DNA of 64,000 nt from Streptomyces sp. PsTaAH-137 (GTDB taxonomy: Bacteria; Actinomycetota; Actinomycetes; Streptomycetales; Streptomycetaceae): the NCBI RefSeq assembly GCF_003259365.1, contig NZ_QLLY01000002.1:558001-622000 (forward strand). Reading direction: 5' to 3'. The notes below the pieces were generated by a model that had not been told where the DNA came from, made no database searches, and saw nothing but the letters and a program-made list of their open reading frames with translations. Below are positions 45,124 to 53,666 of this stretch, in pieces. A program made the translations under genes and the position numbers. The first letter of the stretch is position 1. Every line of letters begins with the position of its first letter.

Positions 45124-46044
45124 ATGCGAAAGCCACGTCATCGGTCGACCGCCGTTCGGGCGGCGATCACCACCGTGACGGCCGTCGCACTGGGTGCCGT
45201 GGGTCTCACCGCTTGCAGCGGTTCGGGGGGCAACTCCCCCGGTCCCGAGGGTTCCGTGTCCGCCACGAAGCCGTCGCCGAAGCCCACTCCGACGTGGGAC
45301 ACCAGTCCGCGGTCGGTTGCCGCCGTGGGCGATTCGATCACCCGGGGCTTCGACGCGTGCGGTGTGCTGTCCGACTGTCCCGAGGTGTCCTGGGCGACCG
45401 GCACGGACAAGGACGTCGACAGTCTCGCCGTACGACTGCTCGGCAGGAGCGGCGCCGCGAAGCACAGTTGGAACCACGCGCGGACCGGGGCGCGGATGGC
45501 GGATCTGCCCGCGCAGATGGCGCGGGCGGCCGCCGAGAAGCCCGAGTTGGTGACGGTGATGGCCGGGGCCAACGACGCGTGCCGGAACAGCGTGGACGCC
45601 ATGACGCCCGTGGCCGCCTTCCGGTCCGACTTCAGCGACGCCCTGCGGCAGTTGCGGCGGACCGTGCCCAAGGCGCAGGTGTACGTGATGAGCGTGCCGG
45701 ATCTGAAGCGGCTGTGGTCGCAGGGGCGGCAGAATCCGCTGGGCAAGCAGGTGTGGAAGCTGGGCATCTGCTCGTCGATGCTGGCCGATCCCGACGCGAC
45801 GGACGCCGCGGCGACCGCGCGGCGGAGCGCGGTGCAGCAGCGCGTGGAGGAGTACAACAAGGTGCTCAAGGACGTGTGCGCCGACGACAAGCGGTGCCGG
45901 TACGACGGCGGCGCCGTCTTCGGCTACCGGTTCGGGCAAGGGCAGTTGAGCCAGTGGGACTGGTTCCATCCGAGTGTGAACGGGCAGGCCAGGCTCGCGG
46001 AGATCGCGTATCGCGGAGTGACCGCCGAGAAGCCTGTCGGCTGA
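45124..46044 (+). CDS. SGNH/GDSL-family lipoprotein hydrolase
   Basis: 306 residues. A lipoprotein signal ends at LTAC (Cys31), followed by a Ser/Pro/Thr linker to about 60. SGNH blocks: AAVGDSITRG (Ser71), GANDAC and DWFHPS (Asp/His pair near the C-terminus). It is an extracytoplasmic esterase or lipase, with extra Cys pairs (ACGVLSDCPEV; DVCADDKRC) likely in disulfides. The ATG at 45124 is chosen because GGAGGG lies 8 bp upstream; a long in-frame extension is a shadow. Confidence 0.88.
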   Translation: MRKPRHRSTAVRAAITTVTAVALGAVGLTACSGSGGNSPGPEGSVSATKPSPKPTPTWDTSPRSVAAVGDSITRGFDACGVLSDCPEVSWATGTDKDVDSLAVRLLGRSGAAKHSWNHARTGARMADLPAQMARAAAEKPELVTVMAGANDACRNSVDAMTPVAAFRSDFSDALRQLRRTVPKAQVYVMSVPDLKRLWSQGRQNPLGKQVWKLGICSSMLADPDATDAAATARRSAVQQRVEEYNKVLKDVCADDKRCRYDGGAVFGYRFGQGQLSQWDWFHPSVNGQARLAEIAYRGVTAEKPVG

Positions 46045-46062
46045 AGTTCCGGGGCGCGGGCG

Positions 46063-46068
46063 TAGGGT
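46063..46068 (+). promoter_or_regulatory. -10 hexamer TAGGGT of a leaderless gene
   Basis: TAGGGT is seven bases before the ATG at 46076, with no ribosome-binding site. Confidence 0.55.
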
Positions 46069-46075
46069 CTCGATC

Positions 46076-47086
46076 ATGCGCAGTGAACTCTTCGGCACCC
46101 TGGCCGACGGCAGCGACGAGAGCGGCCCGATCGATGTCCACCGATGGGTCCTGGAACGGGACGGGGTGCGGGTACGCGTCCTGACGTACGGGGGCATCGT
46201 GCAGTCGGTGGAGGTGCCCGACCGGGCGGGCGGTGTCGCGGACATCGTGCTCGGTTTCCCGGACCTCGCCGGGTATCTGGCTCACCCCGAGCCGTACTTG
46301 GGCGCGGCGGTCGGGCGGTACGCGAACCGGATCGCGGGCGGCCGCTTCACCCTGGACGGGCAGGAGTACCGGCTGGCCGCGAACAACGCGCCGAACGCGC
46401 TGCACGGCGGCGAGCGCGGCTTCGACAAGCGGGTGTGGGCGGCCGAGCCCGCCGGGGAGCACGGGGTGCGGCTCAGCCGGGTGTCGCCGGACGGCGAGGA
46501 GGGTTACCCGGGGCGGCTCGACGTCTCGGTGACGTACGCGCTCGAAGCGGGCGGCGCGCTGCGGATCTCGTACGAGGCGGTCACCGACGCGCCGACGCCG
46601 GTGAACCTCACCAATCACACGTACTGGAACCTGGGCGGGGCCGGTTCGGGGAACGCGGCGGGCGGGCACGAGGTGCGGATCGACGCCGGGCGGGTGACCG
46701 TCGTCGACGACACGCTGATTCCGACCGGGGAGCTGCGGCCGGTGGACGGTACGCCGTTCGACCTGCGGGAGAGCCGGAAGGCCGGGCCCGGGTTCGACCA
46801 CAACTACGTACTGGACAAGGGCGTCGGAGAGACGGCCGTGGAGGTCGCCGAGGTGTACGACCCGGCGTCCGGGCGGGTGCTGAGCGTGGCGACGACCGAG
46901 CCGGGGCTGCAGTTCTACACGGCCGACCACTTCGACCCGTCGCTGCCGTTCGCGCCCGGCGACGGGATCGCCCTGGAGACGCAGCACTTCCCGGACTCGC
47001 CGAACCGGCCGGAGTTCCCGTCCACCGTGCTGCGGCCGGGCGAGGTGTACCGGTCGGAGACGGTGTACGGGTTCGGGACCCGCTGA
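46076..47086 (+). CDS. cytosolic aldose 1-epimerase (galactose mutarotase)
   Basis: 336 residues, full length, no signal peptide. Motifs: VLTYGGIVQSVEVPDR, GAAVGRYANRIAGG, LHGGERGFDKRVW, NLTNHTYWNLGG (catalytic His), FDHNYVLD and ALETQHFPDSPNRPEFP (catalytic Glu region). It interconverts anomers of aldohexoses. It is a paralogue of the exported protein at 62062, which has nearly the same motifs. It converges on a GH3 glucosidase gene, so may act on its sugar product. Confidence 0.93.
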   Translation: MRSELFGTLADGSDESGPIDVHRWVLERDGVRVRVLTYGGIVQSVEVPDRAGGVADIVLGFPDLAGYLAHPEPYLGAAVGRYANRIAGGRFTLDGQEYRLAANNAPNALHGGERGFDKRVWAAEPAGEHGVRLSRVSPDGEEGYPGRLDVSVTYALEAGGALRISYEAVTDAPTPVNLTNHTYWNLGGAGSGNAAGGHEVRIDAGRVTVVDDTLIPTGELRPVDGTPFDLRESRKAGPGFDHNYVLDKGVGETAVEVAEVYDPASGRVLSVATTEPGLQFYTADHFDPSLPFAPGDGIALETQHFPDSPNRPEFPSTVLRPGEVYRSETVYGFGTR

Positions 47087-47102
47087 AGGCTGCAAAGGAG
47101 AG

Positions 47103-47133
47103 AGGGGCGGCGGGGTCAGGTGCCGCCGCCCCT
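47103..47133. terminator. bidirectional hairpin between galM-type and GH3 genes
   Basis: AGGGGCGGCGG (47103-47113) and CCGCCGCCCCT (47123-47133), a perfect 11-bp stem with a 9-nt loop, in the gap between convergent genes. Confidence 0.65.
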
Positions 47134-47148
47134 GGTTCACGGGGATCG

Positions 47149-49620
47149 TCAGGCGGCGATCGTCTCGTGGAGGCGGGCGTCGGTGAGGGAACGGCCGGCC
47201 GTCAGGACGTACGCACCCTCGCGATGGGCCCAGGCGCCCGCGGTCTCGTCCCAGATCTCGAAGGCGCGGCGCGGGAGTTCGATCACCGCTTCGACGCTCT
47301 CGCCCGGCGCCGCGGTCACCGTCGCGAAGCCGGCCAGCCAGCGCGCCGGGCGGTCGGTGTCGGCCTGGGACGGTGCGGGGGCCACGTAGAGCTGGACGAC
47401 CTCGCGGCCGGTCCGCTCCCCCGTGTTGCGCACGCGGACCGTCGCCGTGGTGCCGTCGGCGGCTTCGATGTCGAGCGACTCGTACGTCCAGTCGGTGTAG
47501 CCGAGGCCGTGGCCGAAGGGGTACGCGGGGGTGGCGCCGGACTTGTCCCAGGCGCGGTAGCCGATGAACAGGCCCTCGGTGTACGGGAGTTCGCCGCCTT
47601 CCGGGGTGACCCGGGTGACGGGGGCGTCGGTGAGCGCGCCCCAGGTGGTGGGCAGCCGGCCGCCGGGTTCCTCGGTGCCGTCGAGCACGTCGGCGAGGGC
47701 GGCGCCGCCCTCCTGGCCGGGGAACCAGCTCAGCAGGACGGCCGCCACGTCGTCGCGCCACGGGAGTTCCACCGGGGAGCCGGAGTTGACGACCACGACG
47801 GTGTTCGGGTTGGCGGCGGCGACGGCGCGCACCAGGTCGTCCTGGCGGCCGGGCAGCCGCAGGTCGGTGCGGTCGAAGCCCTCCGACTCGACGCGCTCGG
47901 TGGTGGCGACCACGACGACGGCGGCCTCGGCGTCGCGGGCGGCCTCGACGGCCTCGGCGATCAGCGCGTCGGCGTCGCGGCGCGGGCCGAGGTGGACGAG
48001 GCTGAACAGCACGGCGGGCAGCGGCATCGCGAAGGACTTGTCGAGCGGGTGGAGCAGGGACACCTCGACCGGGCTGCCCGCGGTGAGCGTGACCCTGCCG
48101 CGCTCCTGCGGGGCGCCGAAGACCGCCTCGAAGGGGTCGGACTCGGCGCCCATGGCCTGGACGCCGTCGTAGAGGACGGTGCCGTCGACGGTGAGGGTGA
48201 AGGCGCCGAGGCCCCGGGTGCCGAAGGCGTGGTCGCCGCTCTCGCGCGGGGTGAAGGTGCCGGTGATCTCGATGCTGTGCAGGGCCTCGTGGGTGACGCC
48301 CGCGGGCAGGTCGTCGCCGAGCCACTGGAGCTGGCCGCTGGGCAGGGTGCCCTCGCCGAGGACGGTGCCGTCGGCGTCGCGGCAGACCGCACGCAGCTCG
48401 AACCCCTTGTCGGCGGGGGTGAGTTCGTCGCTCGGGTCGGCGCCGACGGCGTACGAGAGCGAGGGGAACGCGGCGCTCAGGCCGTCGAGCGGGGAGGTGA
48501 TGTGCGCGGGGAAGACGGTGGCGGAGCCGCCGCCGAGGACGCGGGCGTCGCGGGCGGCGGCGCCGATGAGCGCGATCCGGGCGTCCCGACGCAGCGGCAG
48601 CACACCGGAGTTCCGTACGAGGACGAAGGCGCGGCGGGCGATCTCGCGGGCCAGGGCCTCGCCGTCGATCTCGGCCGGGGCTTCGGTGACGACGGGCTCG
48701 GCGCCGTCGAGGACGCCGACGCGGGCGGCCAGGCGCAGCACGCGGCGGACGGCGTCGTCGACCTCGGACTCCGCCACCTCGCCCGCGCGGACGGCTGCCG
48801 CGAGCGCCGGGCCGTAGACGGTCTGCGGGCCGGGCATGGCGACGTCGAGGCCGCCCTTGAGGTCGCCGGTGGTGGAGCGGGCGGCCAGCCAGTCGGAGAC
48901 GTTGAAGCCGTCGAAGCCCCATTCGCCGCGCAGCACCTCGTTGACGAGGTAGCGGTGTTCGGTCATCGTCACGCCGTTGACCTGGTTGTAGGCGGTCATG
49001 ATGCCCCACGGATGGGCGTTGGTGACGATGGCCTCGAAGGGGGCGAGGTACAGCTCGCGCAGGGCGCGCTCGCCGACCAGGTTGTTCACGGTGAAGCGGT
49101 CGGTCTCGGCGTCGTTGGCGACGAAGTGCTTGACCGTGGTGCCGACGCCGCCGGACTGCACGCCCTGGACGTAGCCGGTGCCGATGGCGCCGGTCAGGTA
49201 CGGGTCCTCGCTGTACGCCTCGAAGTGGCGGCCGCCGAGCGGTGAGCGGTGCAGGTTCACGGTCGGGGCGAGCAGGACGTGCACGCCCTTGCGGCGGGCC
49301 TCCTGGGCGAGCAGGGCGCCGGCCCGGCGGGCGAGGGCGGGGTCCCAGGTGGCGGCGAGCGCGGTCGGGGACGGCAGGGCGATCGACGGGTCGTCGGCGG
49401 TCCAGCGGGTGCCGCGGACGCCGATCGGGCCGTCGGACATGACCAGGGACCTCAGCCCGATCTCCGGGACCGGGGGCAGCGACCACATGTCCTGGCCGCC
49501 GAGCAGCCGGGTCTTGGTGTCGAGGTCGAGCTTGCCGAGTGCCGCCTCCACGGCCGCCTCGCGGGCGCGGGCCCGCTCGTCGCCGCCGCTGTCGTGCGTG
49601 GGCGTGTGCGTCTGCGCCAT
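47149..49620 (-). CDS. GH3 beta-glucosidase-type enzyme with PA14 insertion
   Basis: 823 residues. The GH3 N-domain has the catalytic nucleophile Asp243 (FDGFNVSDW) and the substrate-binding KHFVANDAETDR loop. The C-domain (from about 330) includes a PA14 insertion (about 395-530; SGDHAFGTRGLGAFTLTVDG) and ends with a fibronectin-III-like domain (PAYPFGHGLGYTDWTY onward). No signal peptide is seen, so it is probably cytosolic and cleaves imported beta-glucosides. GAGGAGG lies 7 bp before the ATG at 49620. It is divergent from a TetR gene. Confidence 0.93.
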   Translation of the reverse strand: MAQTHTPTHDSGGDERARAREAAVEAALGKLDLDTKTRLLGGQDMWSLPPVPEIGLRSLVMSDGPIGVRGTRWTADDPSIALPSPTALAATWDPALARRAGALLAQEARRKGVHVLLAPTVNLHRSPLGGRHFEAYSEDPYLTGAIGTGYVQGVQSGGVGTTVKHFVANDAETDRFTVNNLVGERALRELYLAPFEAIVTNAHPWGIMTAYNQVNGVTMTEHRYLVNEVLRGEWGFDGFNVSDWLAARSTTGDLKGGLDVAMPGPQTVYGPALAAAVRAGEVAESEVDDAVRRVLRLAARVGVLDGAEPVVTEAPAEIDGEALAREIARRAFVLVRNSGVLPLRRDARIALIGAAARDARVLGGGSATVFPAHITSPLDGLSAAFPSLSYAVGADPSDELTPADKGFELRAVCRDADGTVLGEGTLPSGQLQWLGDDLPAGVTHEALHSIEITGTFTPRESGDHAFGTRGLGAFTLTVDGTVLYDGVQAMGAESDPFEAVFGAPQERGRVTLTAGSPVEVSLLHPLDKSFAMPLPAVLFSLVHLGPRRDADALIAEAVEAARDAEAAVVVVATTERVESEGFDRTDLRLPGRQDDLVRAVAAANPNTVVVVNSGSPVELPWRDDVAAVLLSWFPGQEGGAALADVLDGTEEPGGRLPTTWGALTDAPVTRVTPEGGELPYTEGLFIGYRAWDKSGATPAYPFGHGLGYTDWTYESLDIEAADGTTATVRVRNTGERTGREVVQLYVAPAPSQADTDRPARWLAGFATVTAAPGESVEAVIELPRRAFEIWDETAGAWAHREGAYVLTAGRSLTDARLHETIAA

Positions 49621-49681
49621 GCCGGCACCTCCTCGTCGAGGTTCATCACCTGTGAACACCTCCATCCTGCACCCGTTACCT

Positions 49682-49709
49682 GTAGAGCAGTAGGTTTCGT
49701 TATCTCTAC
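49682..49709. promoter_or_regulatory. inverted repeat in the GH3/TetR promoter region
   Basis: GTAGAG (49682-49687) and CTCTAC (49704-49709) with a 16-bp spacer. The flanks include GTTCA-TCACC-TGTGAAC near 49642 and the palindrome TTATATAA at 49711. It is a likely operator region for the divergent TetR protein. Confidence 0.5.
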
Positions 49710-49746
49710 GTTATATAAGTCTGCCGGGGGTGCGCTGCGGGTGTCG

Positions 49747-49752
49747 TACGGT
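49747..49752 (+). promoter_or_regulatory. -10 hexamer TACGGT of a leaderless gene
   Basis: TACGGT ends six bases before the ATG at 49759. Confidence 0.55.
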
Positions 49753-49758
49753 GACGGC

Positions 49759-50325
49759 ATGAGCAGCACCAGAAGCGCCCGGAGCGGGGAGCGGCGGGCC
49801 GAGATCCTGCGGGCCGCGCTCGAAGTGATCGCCGAGCGCGGGTACCGGGGCGCGAGCCTCGCGGCCGTCGCCGAGCGCGTGGGCCTCACCCAGCAGGGCC
49901 TGCTGCACCACTTCCCGTCGAAGGAGGCGCTGCTCGTCGCCGTCCTGGAGGAGCGGGACCAGTGGGACGCCGTGCCGGACAGCCAGTGGCGGCTCGATCT
50001 GCTGGGCTCGCTGGTGGAGTACAACGCGATGCGGCCCGGCATCGTGCAGACCTTCTCGGCACTGCTCGGGGAGTCGGTGACCGAGGGGCACCCGGCGCGG
50101 GCCTTCTTCACCGAGCGCTATGCCGGGGTGCGCGAGGCGATGGCGCAGGTGCTGCGCGTCGAGTACGGCGAGCGGCTGCCGGGCGGACTCACACCGGAGC
50201 GGGCGGCGCCGCTGCTGGTCGCGGTGATGGACGGGTTGCAGTACCAGTGGCTGCTGGACCCGGAGTCGGTGGACATGCCGGGGGCGTTCCGCGATTTCCT
50301 GGAACTGCTCGGCCCGGAAGGGTAG
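49759..50325 (+). CDS. TetR-family regulator
   Basis: 188 residues. The HTH at about 12-57 (RRAEILRAALEVIAERGYRG, ASLAAVAERVGLTQQGLLHH) is followed by a helical sensor domain. It is divergent from the GH3 gene, whose promoter region holds inverted repeats, so it is probably its repressor. It ends one base before the stop of the convergent DUF2568 gene. Confidence 0.92.
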   Translation: MSSTRSARSGERRAEILRAALEVIAERGYRGASLAAVAERVGLTQQGLLHHFPSKEALLVAVLEERDQWDAVPDSQWRLDLLGSLVEYNAMRPGIVQTFSALLGESVTEGHPARAFFTERYAGVREAMAQVLRVEYGERLPGGLTPERAAPLLVAVMDGLQYQWLLDPESVDMPGAFRDFLELLGPEG

Positions 50326-50655
50326 TTACTGGTCCCAGGCCGCCGCGAGTGCCTTGCTCAGCACACAGAGCGCGGCGAAGGCGGCCGCCCACGCGTACGC
50401 GCCCATCAGCGCCAGGGCGGCGGCTCCCGCGCCGAACCAGAGCACTTCGAAGACGACGCGGGACGCGCCGCTCGTCTTGTACTTGGCCTTCGGGGAGCCG
50501 AGGAGGGCCCAGGTGGTGATCATCACGGCGAGTCCCGCGAAGCCGAGGAGCAGGGACAGCGCGGTCGGCACGTCGCGGGTGAAGCCGTAGGCGCCCACCG
50601 CGCCGAGGGCGATCAGCTCGATGGCGAAGAGGACGCCCAGGTTGACCGCCTTCAC
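50326..50655 (-). CDS. DUF2568 (YrdB-like) membrane protein
   Basis: 109 residues with four hydrophobic helices, beginning VKAVNLGVLFAIELIALGAV, then TALSLLLGFAGLAVMITTWALLGSPKAKY, the DUF2568 motif. The function is unknown. The GTG start overlaps the stop of the EI24 gene (GTGA), so the two membrane proteins are translationally coupled. Confidence 0.87.
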   Translation of the reverse strand: MKAVNLGVLFAIELIALGAVGAYGFTRDVPTALSLLLGFAGLAVMITTWALLGSPKAKYKTSGASRVVFEVLWFGAGAAALALMGAYAWAAAFAALCVLSKALAAAWDQ

Positions 50656-51476
50656 CAGGCCGTGCCCTGCGCCGCCTCCCCCGCGCGGTCACCGCCGGAC
50701 GCCGCCTGCGGGTCCGGCGCGGACGGCTGCGCCTCCGGCGGAGCCTCCAGATCCCGCACCATCAGCGTGGCCCCCGCCACCGCTCCCGGCATCAGGAACA
50801 CGGCCACGAACGGGACCAGGAACGCCACCGCGAGCGGGGCGCCGAAGCCCCACGCCAGGCCCTTCCTCGACCTCAACAGAGCGAGGCGGTCGCGGAGTTG
50901 GACCTCGCGGCGCTGGAGGGCCACGGCCGTCAGTTCCTCGGTGAGGAAGAAGCCGGTGACGAAGAAGCCGATGACCGGGACCACGGTCTGGCCGACGAAG
51001 GGGAGGAAGCCGCACGCGAAGAGCAGGACGCCCCACAGGCCCGCGCGGACCAGGATGCGCAGGCTGTCGCGGGCGGAGATCCACAGGTCGCGCCAGAGCG
51101 GCAGGCCCGACTCGGGCACCACGCCGTCGCCCTCGCTGCGGTCGACCTCCTCGGAGAGGGACTCGTAGAAGGGCTGGCCGACCAGGAGCGTCACGGCGGT
51201 GAAGGTGAGCACCGCGAGCAGCAGGCCGAGGGCGAAGAGGACCGCCGTCAGGAAGCCGCGGAACAGGCCCTGCCACGGGGACGACCAGTCGTCGGCGAAC
51301 GGCGTCGCCCAGGAGATGAAGTCGTCGCCCCACACGGCCAGGCAGACCAGGGCCGCGACGTACAGCACGAGAGTGATCAGTCCGGGCAGCAGACCCCATC
51401 CGTACTGCTTGCCGTGCCGGGCAACCCAGCGCTGCCCCTTCATCAGATAGCCGAAGCCCGCCCCGAGATCACGCAT
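50652..51476 (-). CDS. EI24-domain (CysZ-like) membrane protein
   Basis: 274 residues. About five hydrophobic segments are seen. The EI24 pattern is visible: VARHGKQYGWGLLPGLITLVLYV, VGQPFYESLSEEVDR, FLPFVGQTVVPVIGFFVTGFF and a RREVQLRDRLALLRSRKGLAWGFG C-terminal motif. CysZ members carry sulfate; this actinobacterial branch is uncharacterised. It is coupled to the DUF2568 gene downstream. Confidence 0.87.
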   Translation of the reverse strand: MRDLGAGFGYLMKGQRWVARHGKQYGWGLLPGLITLVLYVAALVCLAVWGDDFISWATPFADDWSSPWQGLFRGFLTAVLFALGLLLAVLTFTAVTLLVGQPFYESLSEEVDRSEGDGVVPESGLPLWRDLWISARDSLRILVRAGLWGVLLFACGFLPFVGQTVVPVIGFFVTGFFLTEELTAVALQRREVQLRDRLALLRSRKGLAWGFGAPLAVAFLVPFVAVFLMPGAVAGATLMVRDLEAPPEAQPSAPDPQAASGGDRAGEAAQGTAW

Positions 51477-51515
51477 GGCGCAAACCTTACGGGACGGGCC
51501 TCGGGCCGTGGACGG

Positions 51516-51938
51516 TCAGACCGAGAGCGTGACCGTGATGTTGCCGCGGGTCGCCTTGGAGTACGGGCAGACCTGGTGGGCCTTCTCGATCAGGGCCTGG
51601 GCGGTGGCGGCGTCGGCGTTCGGGATCTTCGCGGCGATCTCGACGATCAGGCCGAAACCGTCGTCGTTCTTGCCGATGCCGACCTTCGCGGTGACGGTCG
51701 AACCGGTGATGTCGGCGCCCTCCTGGCGGGCGACGACGGCCAGGGCGCCCTGGAAGCAGGCGCTGTAACCGGCCGCGAAGAGCTGCTCGGGGTTGGTGCC
51801 GTTGCCCGAACCGCCCTGCTCCTTGGGCGGGTTGACGACGACGTCGAGCTTGCCGTCGTCGGTGGAGACCCGGCCGTCGCGACCGTTCTCGGCGGTGGCT
51901 ACGGCGGTGTAGACGACGTCGGACTGCGTGATGGCCAT
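51516..51938 (-). CDS. ohr: organic hydroperoxide resistance protein (Ohr)
   Basis: 140 residues, standard Ohr length. The redox cysteines are Cys61 (GYSACFQGAL) and Cys124 (HQVCPYSKATRGN), with the NPEQLFAAGYSAC motif. It reduces organic hydroperoxides using lipoamide-type donors. GAGGGAG lies 7 bp before the ATG at 51938; the 9-residue upstream extension is not used. No OhrR operator is evident in the 112 bp upstream. Confidence 0.94.
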   Translation of the reverse strand: MAITQSDVVYTAVATAENGRDGRVSTDDGKLDVVVNPPKEQGGSGNGTNPEQLFAAGYSACFQGALAVVARQEGADITGSTVTAKVGIGKNDDGFGLIVEIAAKIPNADAATAQALIEKAHQVCPYSKATRGNITVTLSV

Positions 51939-52008
51939 GACCGGCTCCCTCGTTCGCGCGTTCACTGTTTTTCGTTAGGCGGAACGAGGTTACCGAATCA
52001 TGGAAATA

Positions 52009-52034
52009 CTGGAAGTGACCGGGGTCACCTCCAG
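52009..52034 (-). terminator. hairpin after the medium-chain reductase gene
   Basis: CTGGAAGTGACC (52009-52020) and GGTCACCTCCAG (52023-52034) form a near-perfect stem with one mismatch, 17 bp after the stop on the minus strand. Confidence 0.65.
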
Positions 52035-52050
52035 CGGGATCGGGCTCAGG

Positions 52051-53076
52051 TCAGAGCTTCACGACCATCTTTCCGGTGTTGTCGCCGCGCAGGACGCCGA
52101 GGAACGCCTCCAGGTTGTTCTCGATGCCCTCGACGAACGTCTCGCGGTACTTCAGCTCGCCGGAGCGGACCCAGGCGCCGACCTCCTGCACGAACTGCGG
52201 CTGGAGGTCGTAGTGGTCGCCGACGAGGAAGCCCTCGATGCGGCCGCGGGTCTGGATCAGGCGGGAGAGGTTGCGCGGGCCCGGGGCCGGCTCCGTGTTG
52301 TTGTAGACGGAGATCGCGCCGCAGATGGCGATGCGGCCGTCGCGGTTCAGACGGGCGATGGCGGCCTCCAGGTGGTCGCCGCCCACGTTGTCGAAGTAGG
52401 CGTCGACGCCGTCGGGGGCGGCCTTCTTCAGCAGGGTGTGGACGTCGCCCGACTTGTAGTTGAAGGCCGCGTCGAAGCCGTACTCCTCCAGGAGCAGCTT
52501 CACCTTCTCGTCGGAGCCCGCCGAGCCGATGACCCGCGAGGCGCCCTTGAGCTTGGCGATCTGGCCGACCTGGCCGCCGACCGCGCCGGCCGCGCCGGAG
52601 ACGAAGACGCTGTCGCCCTCCTTGAAGGACAGGGTGCGCAGCAGGCCCGCGTAGGCGGTGAGGCCGGTCATGCCGAGCACGCCGAGGTAGGTGGACAGGG
52701 GCGCGGCCTCGGGGTCGACCTTCACGGCCTGCTTGGCGTCGAACGTCGCGTACTCGCGCCAGCCGAAGAAGTGCAGGACGTGGTCGCCGACCGCGACGCC
52801 CTCGTCGTTCGAGGCGATGACGACGCCGACCGCGCCGCCCTGCATGGCCTTGCCCAGCTCGTAGGGGGCGACGTACGACTTCGCGGCGGACATCCGGCCG
52901 CGCATGTACGGGTCGACGGAGACGTAGAGGTTCTTGACCAGGACCTGGCCGGCGCCCGGCTCGGTCACCGGGGCCTCGCGCAGCTCGAAGTCCTCGGGCT
53001 TCGGCCAGCCGACCGGACGGCTGAGCAGGACCCATTCGCGGCCGGTGGCGGGGATCTGGGGGGTGTCGGCGGACAT
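52051..53076 (-). CDS. NADP-dependent medium-chain reductase (CurA/YncB-type)
   Basis: 341 residues. No structural or catalytic zinc Cys are present, so it is a zinc-free MDR such as curcumin/enal reductases. Motifs: LSRPVGWPKPEDFELREAP, NLYVSVDPYMRGRM, the NADP loop VSGAAGAVGGQVGQIAKLKG (about 160-179) and FDNVGGDHLEAAI. It reduces activated C=C bonds. It is divergent from a MarR gene across two palindromes. Confidence 0.92.
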   Translation of the reverse strand: MSADTPQIPATGREWVLLSRPVGWPKPEDFELREAPVTEPGAGQVLVKNLYVSVDPYMRGRMSAAKSYVAPYELGKAMQGGAVGVVIASNDEGVAVGDHVLHFFGWREYATFDAKQAVKVDPEAAPLSTYLGVLGMTGLTAYAGLLRTLSFKEGDSVFVSGAAGAVGGQVGQIAKLKGASRVIGSAGSDEKVKLLLEEYGFDAAFNYKSGDVHTLLKKAAPDGVDAYFDNVGGDHLEAAIARLNRDGRIAICGAISVYNNTEPAPGPRNLSRLIQTRGRIEGFLVGDHYDLQPQFVQEVGAWVRSGELKYRETFVEGIENNLEAFLGVLRGDNTGKMVVKL

Positions 53077-53130
53077 GCGCTGATCCTTCGGCTAGGAGAC
53101 GGCTCACACAGGAACTGCGTCGAAAATTAC

Positions 53131-53168
53131 TTCAGTACCTGAAACAACCATGCGTCTGAATATTTCAG
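53131..53168. promoter_or_regulatory. paired MarR operators
   Basis: Two 13-bp palindromes: TTCAG-TAC-CTGAA (53131-53143) and CTGAA-TAT-TTCAG (53156-53168), centres 25 bp apart, between the divergent reductase and MarR genes. The second covers the -35 region of the MarR promoter (-10 TATCGT, 53186-53191). It lies 55 bp upstream of the reductase start. Confidence 0.7.
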
Positions 53169-53198
53169 CATGTCAAGTAAGTGGGTATCGTGGAAGCC

Positions 53199-53636
53199 AT
53201 GACCGCCTCCCGTTCCCGCCGTATGGACCCGCTCACCATCGAAGTGGTCGAGCTGATCGGTGGGGTCGTCGCGCGCTACCACCAGGAGTACGAGGACGCC
53301 GCCGCCCGGCACCGGCTGACCGGGGCGCAGGCGCGGGTGCTGAGTCTGCTCACCCTCGACCCGCTGCCGATGCGGCAGATCGCGCAGCGCCTGAAGTGCG
53401 AGCCGTCGAACATCACGGGGATCGTGGACCGCCTGGAGGCGCGCGGGCTCGTGGAGCGGCAGCCGTCGCCCGGGGACCGGCGGGTGAAGGTGGCGGCGCC
53501 GACGGCGGAGGGCCGTGAGGTGGCGCGGGGGCTGCGGGACTCCCTGGACTTCGCGCGGGAGCCGCTGGCCGAGCTGTCGCGCGAGGAGCGTACGGCGCTC
53601 AGGGACATGCTGCGCAGGATGCTCGGCATCGACTGA
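53199..53636 (+). CDS. MarR-family regulator
   Basis: 145 residues. The winged HTH is at about 50-100 (LPMRQIAQRLKCEPSNITGI; VDRLEARGLVERQPSPGDRR). The single early Cys is not at an OhrR-like position; Cys63 (LKCEPSN) lies in the HTH. The ATG at 53199 is chosen because TATCGT lies seven bases upstream (leaderless). It probably represses itself and the divergent reductase. Confidence 0.9.
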   Translation: MTASRSRRMDPLTIEVVELIGGVVARYHQEYEDAAARHRLTGAQARVLSLLTLDPLPMRQIAQRLKCEPSNITGIVDRLEARGLVERQPSPGDRRVKVAAPTAEGREVARGLRDSLDFAREPLAELSREERTALRDMLRRMLGID

Positions 53637-53666
53637 CCCGTACCGCGTCCCTTCGAGCGCCCCTCT

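Noticed and set aside
45866..49486. 1206-codon frame overlapping the GH3 gene on the same strand
   Set aside because: Arg/Pro-rich translation with no motif; it is the shifted frame of the GH3 gene.
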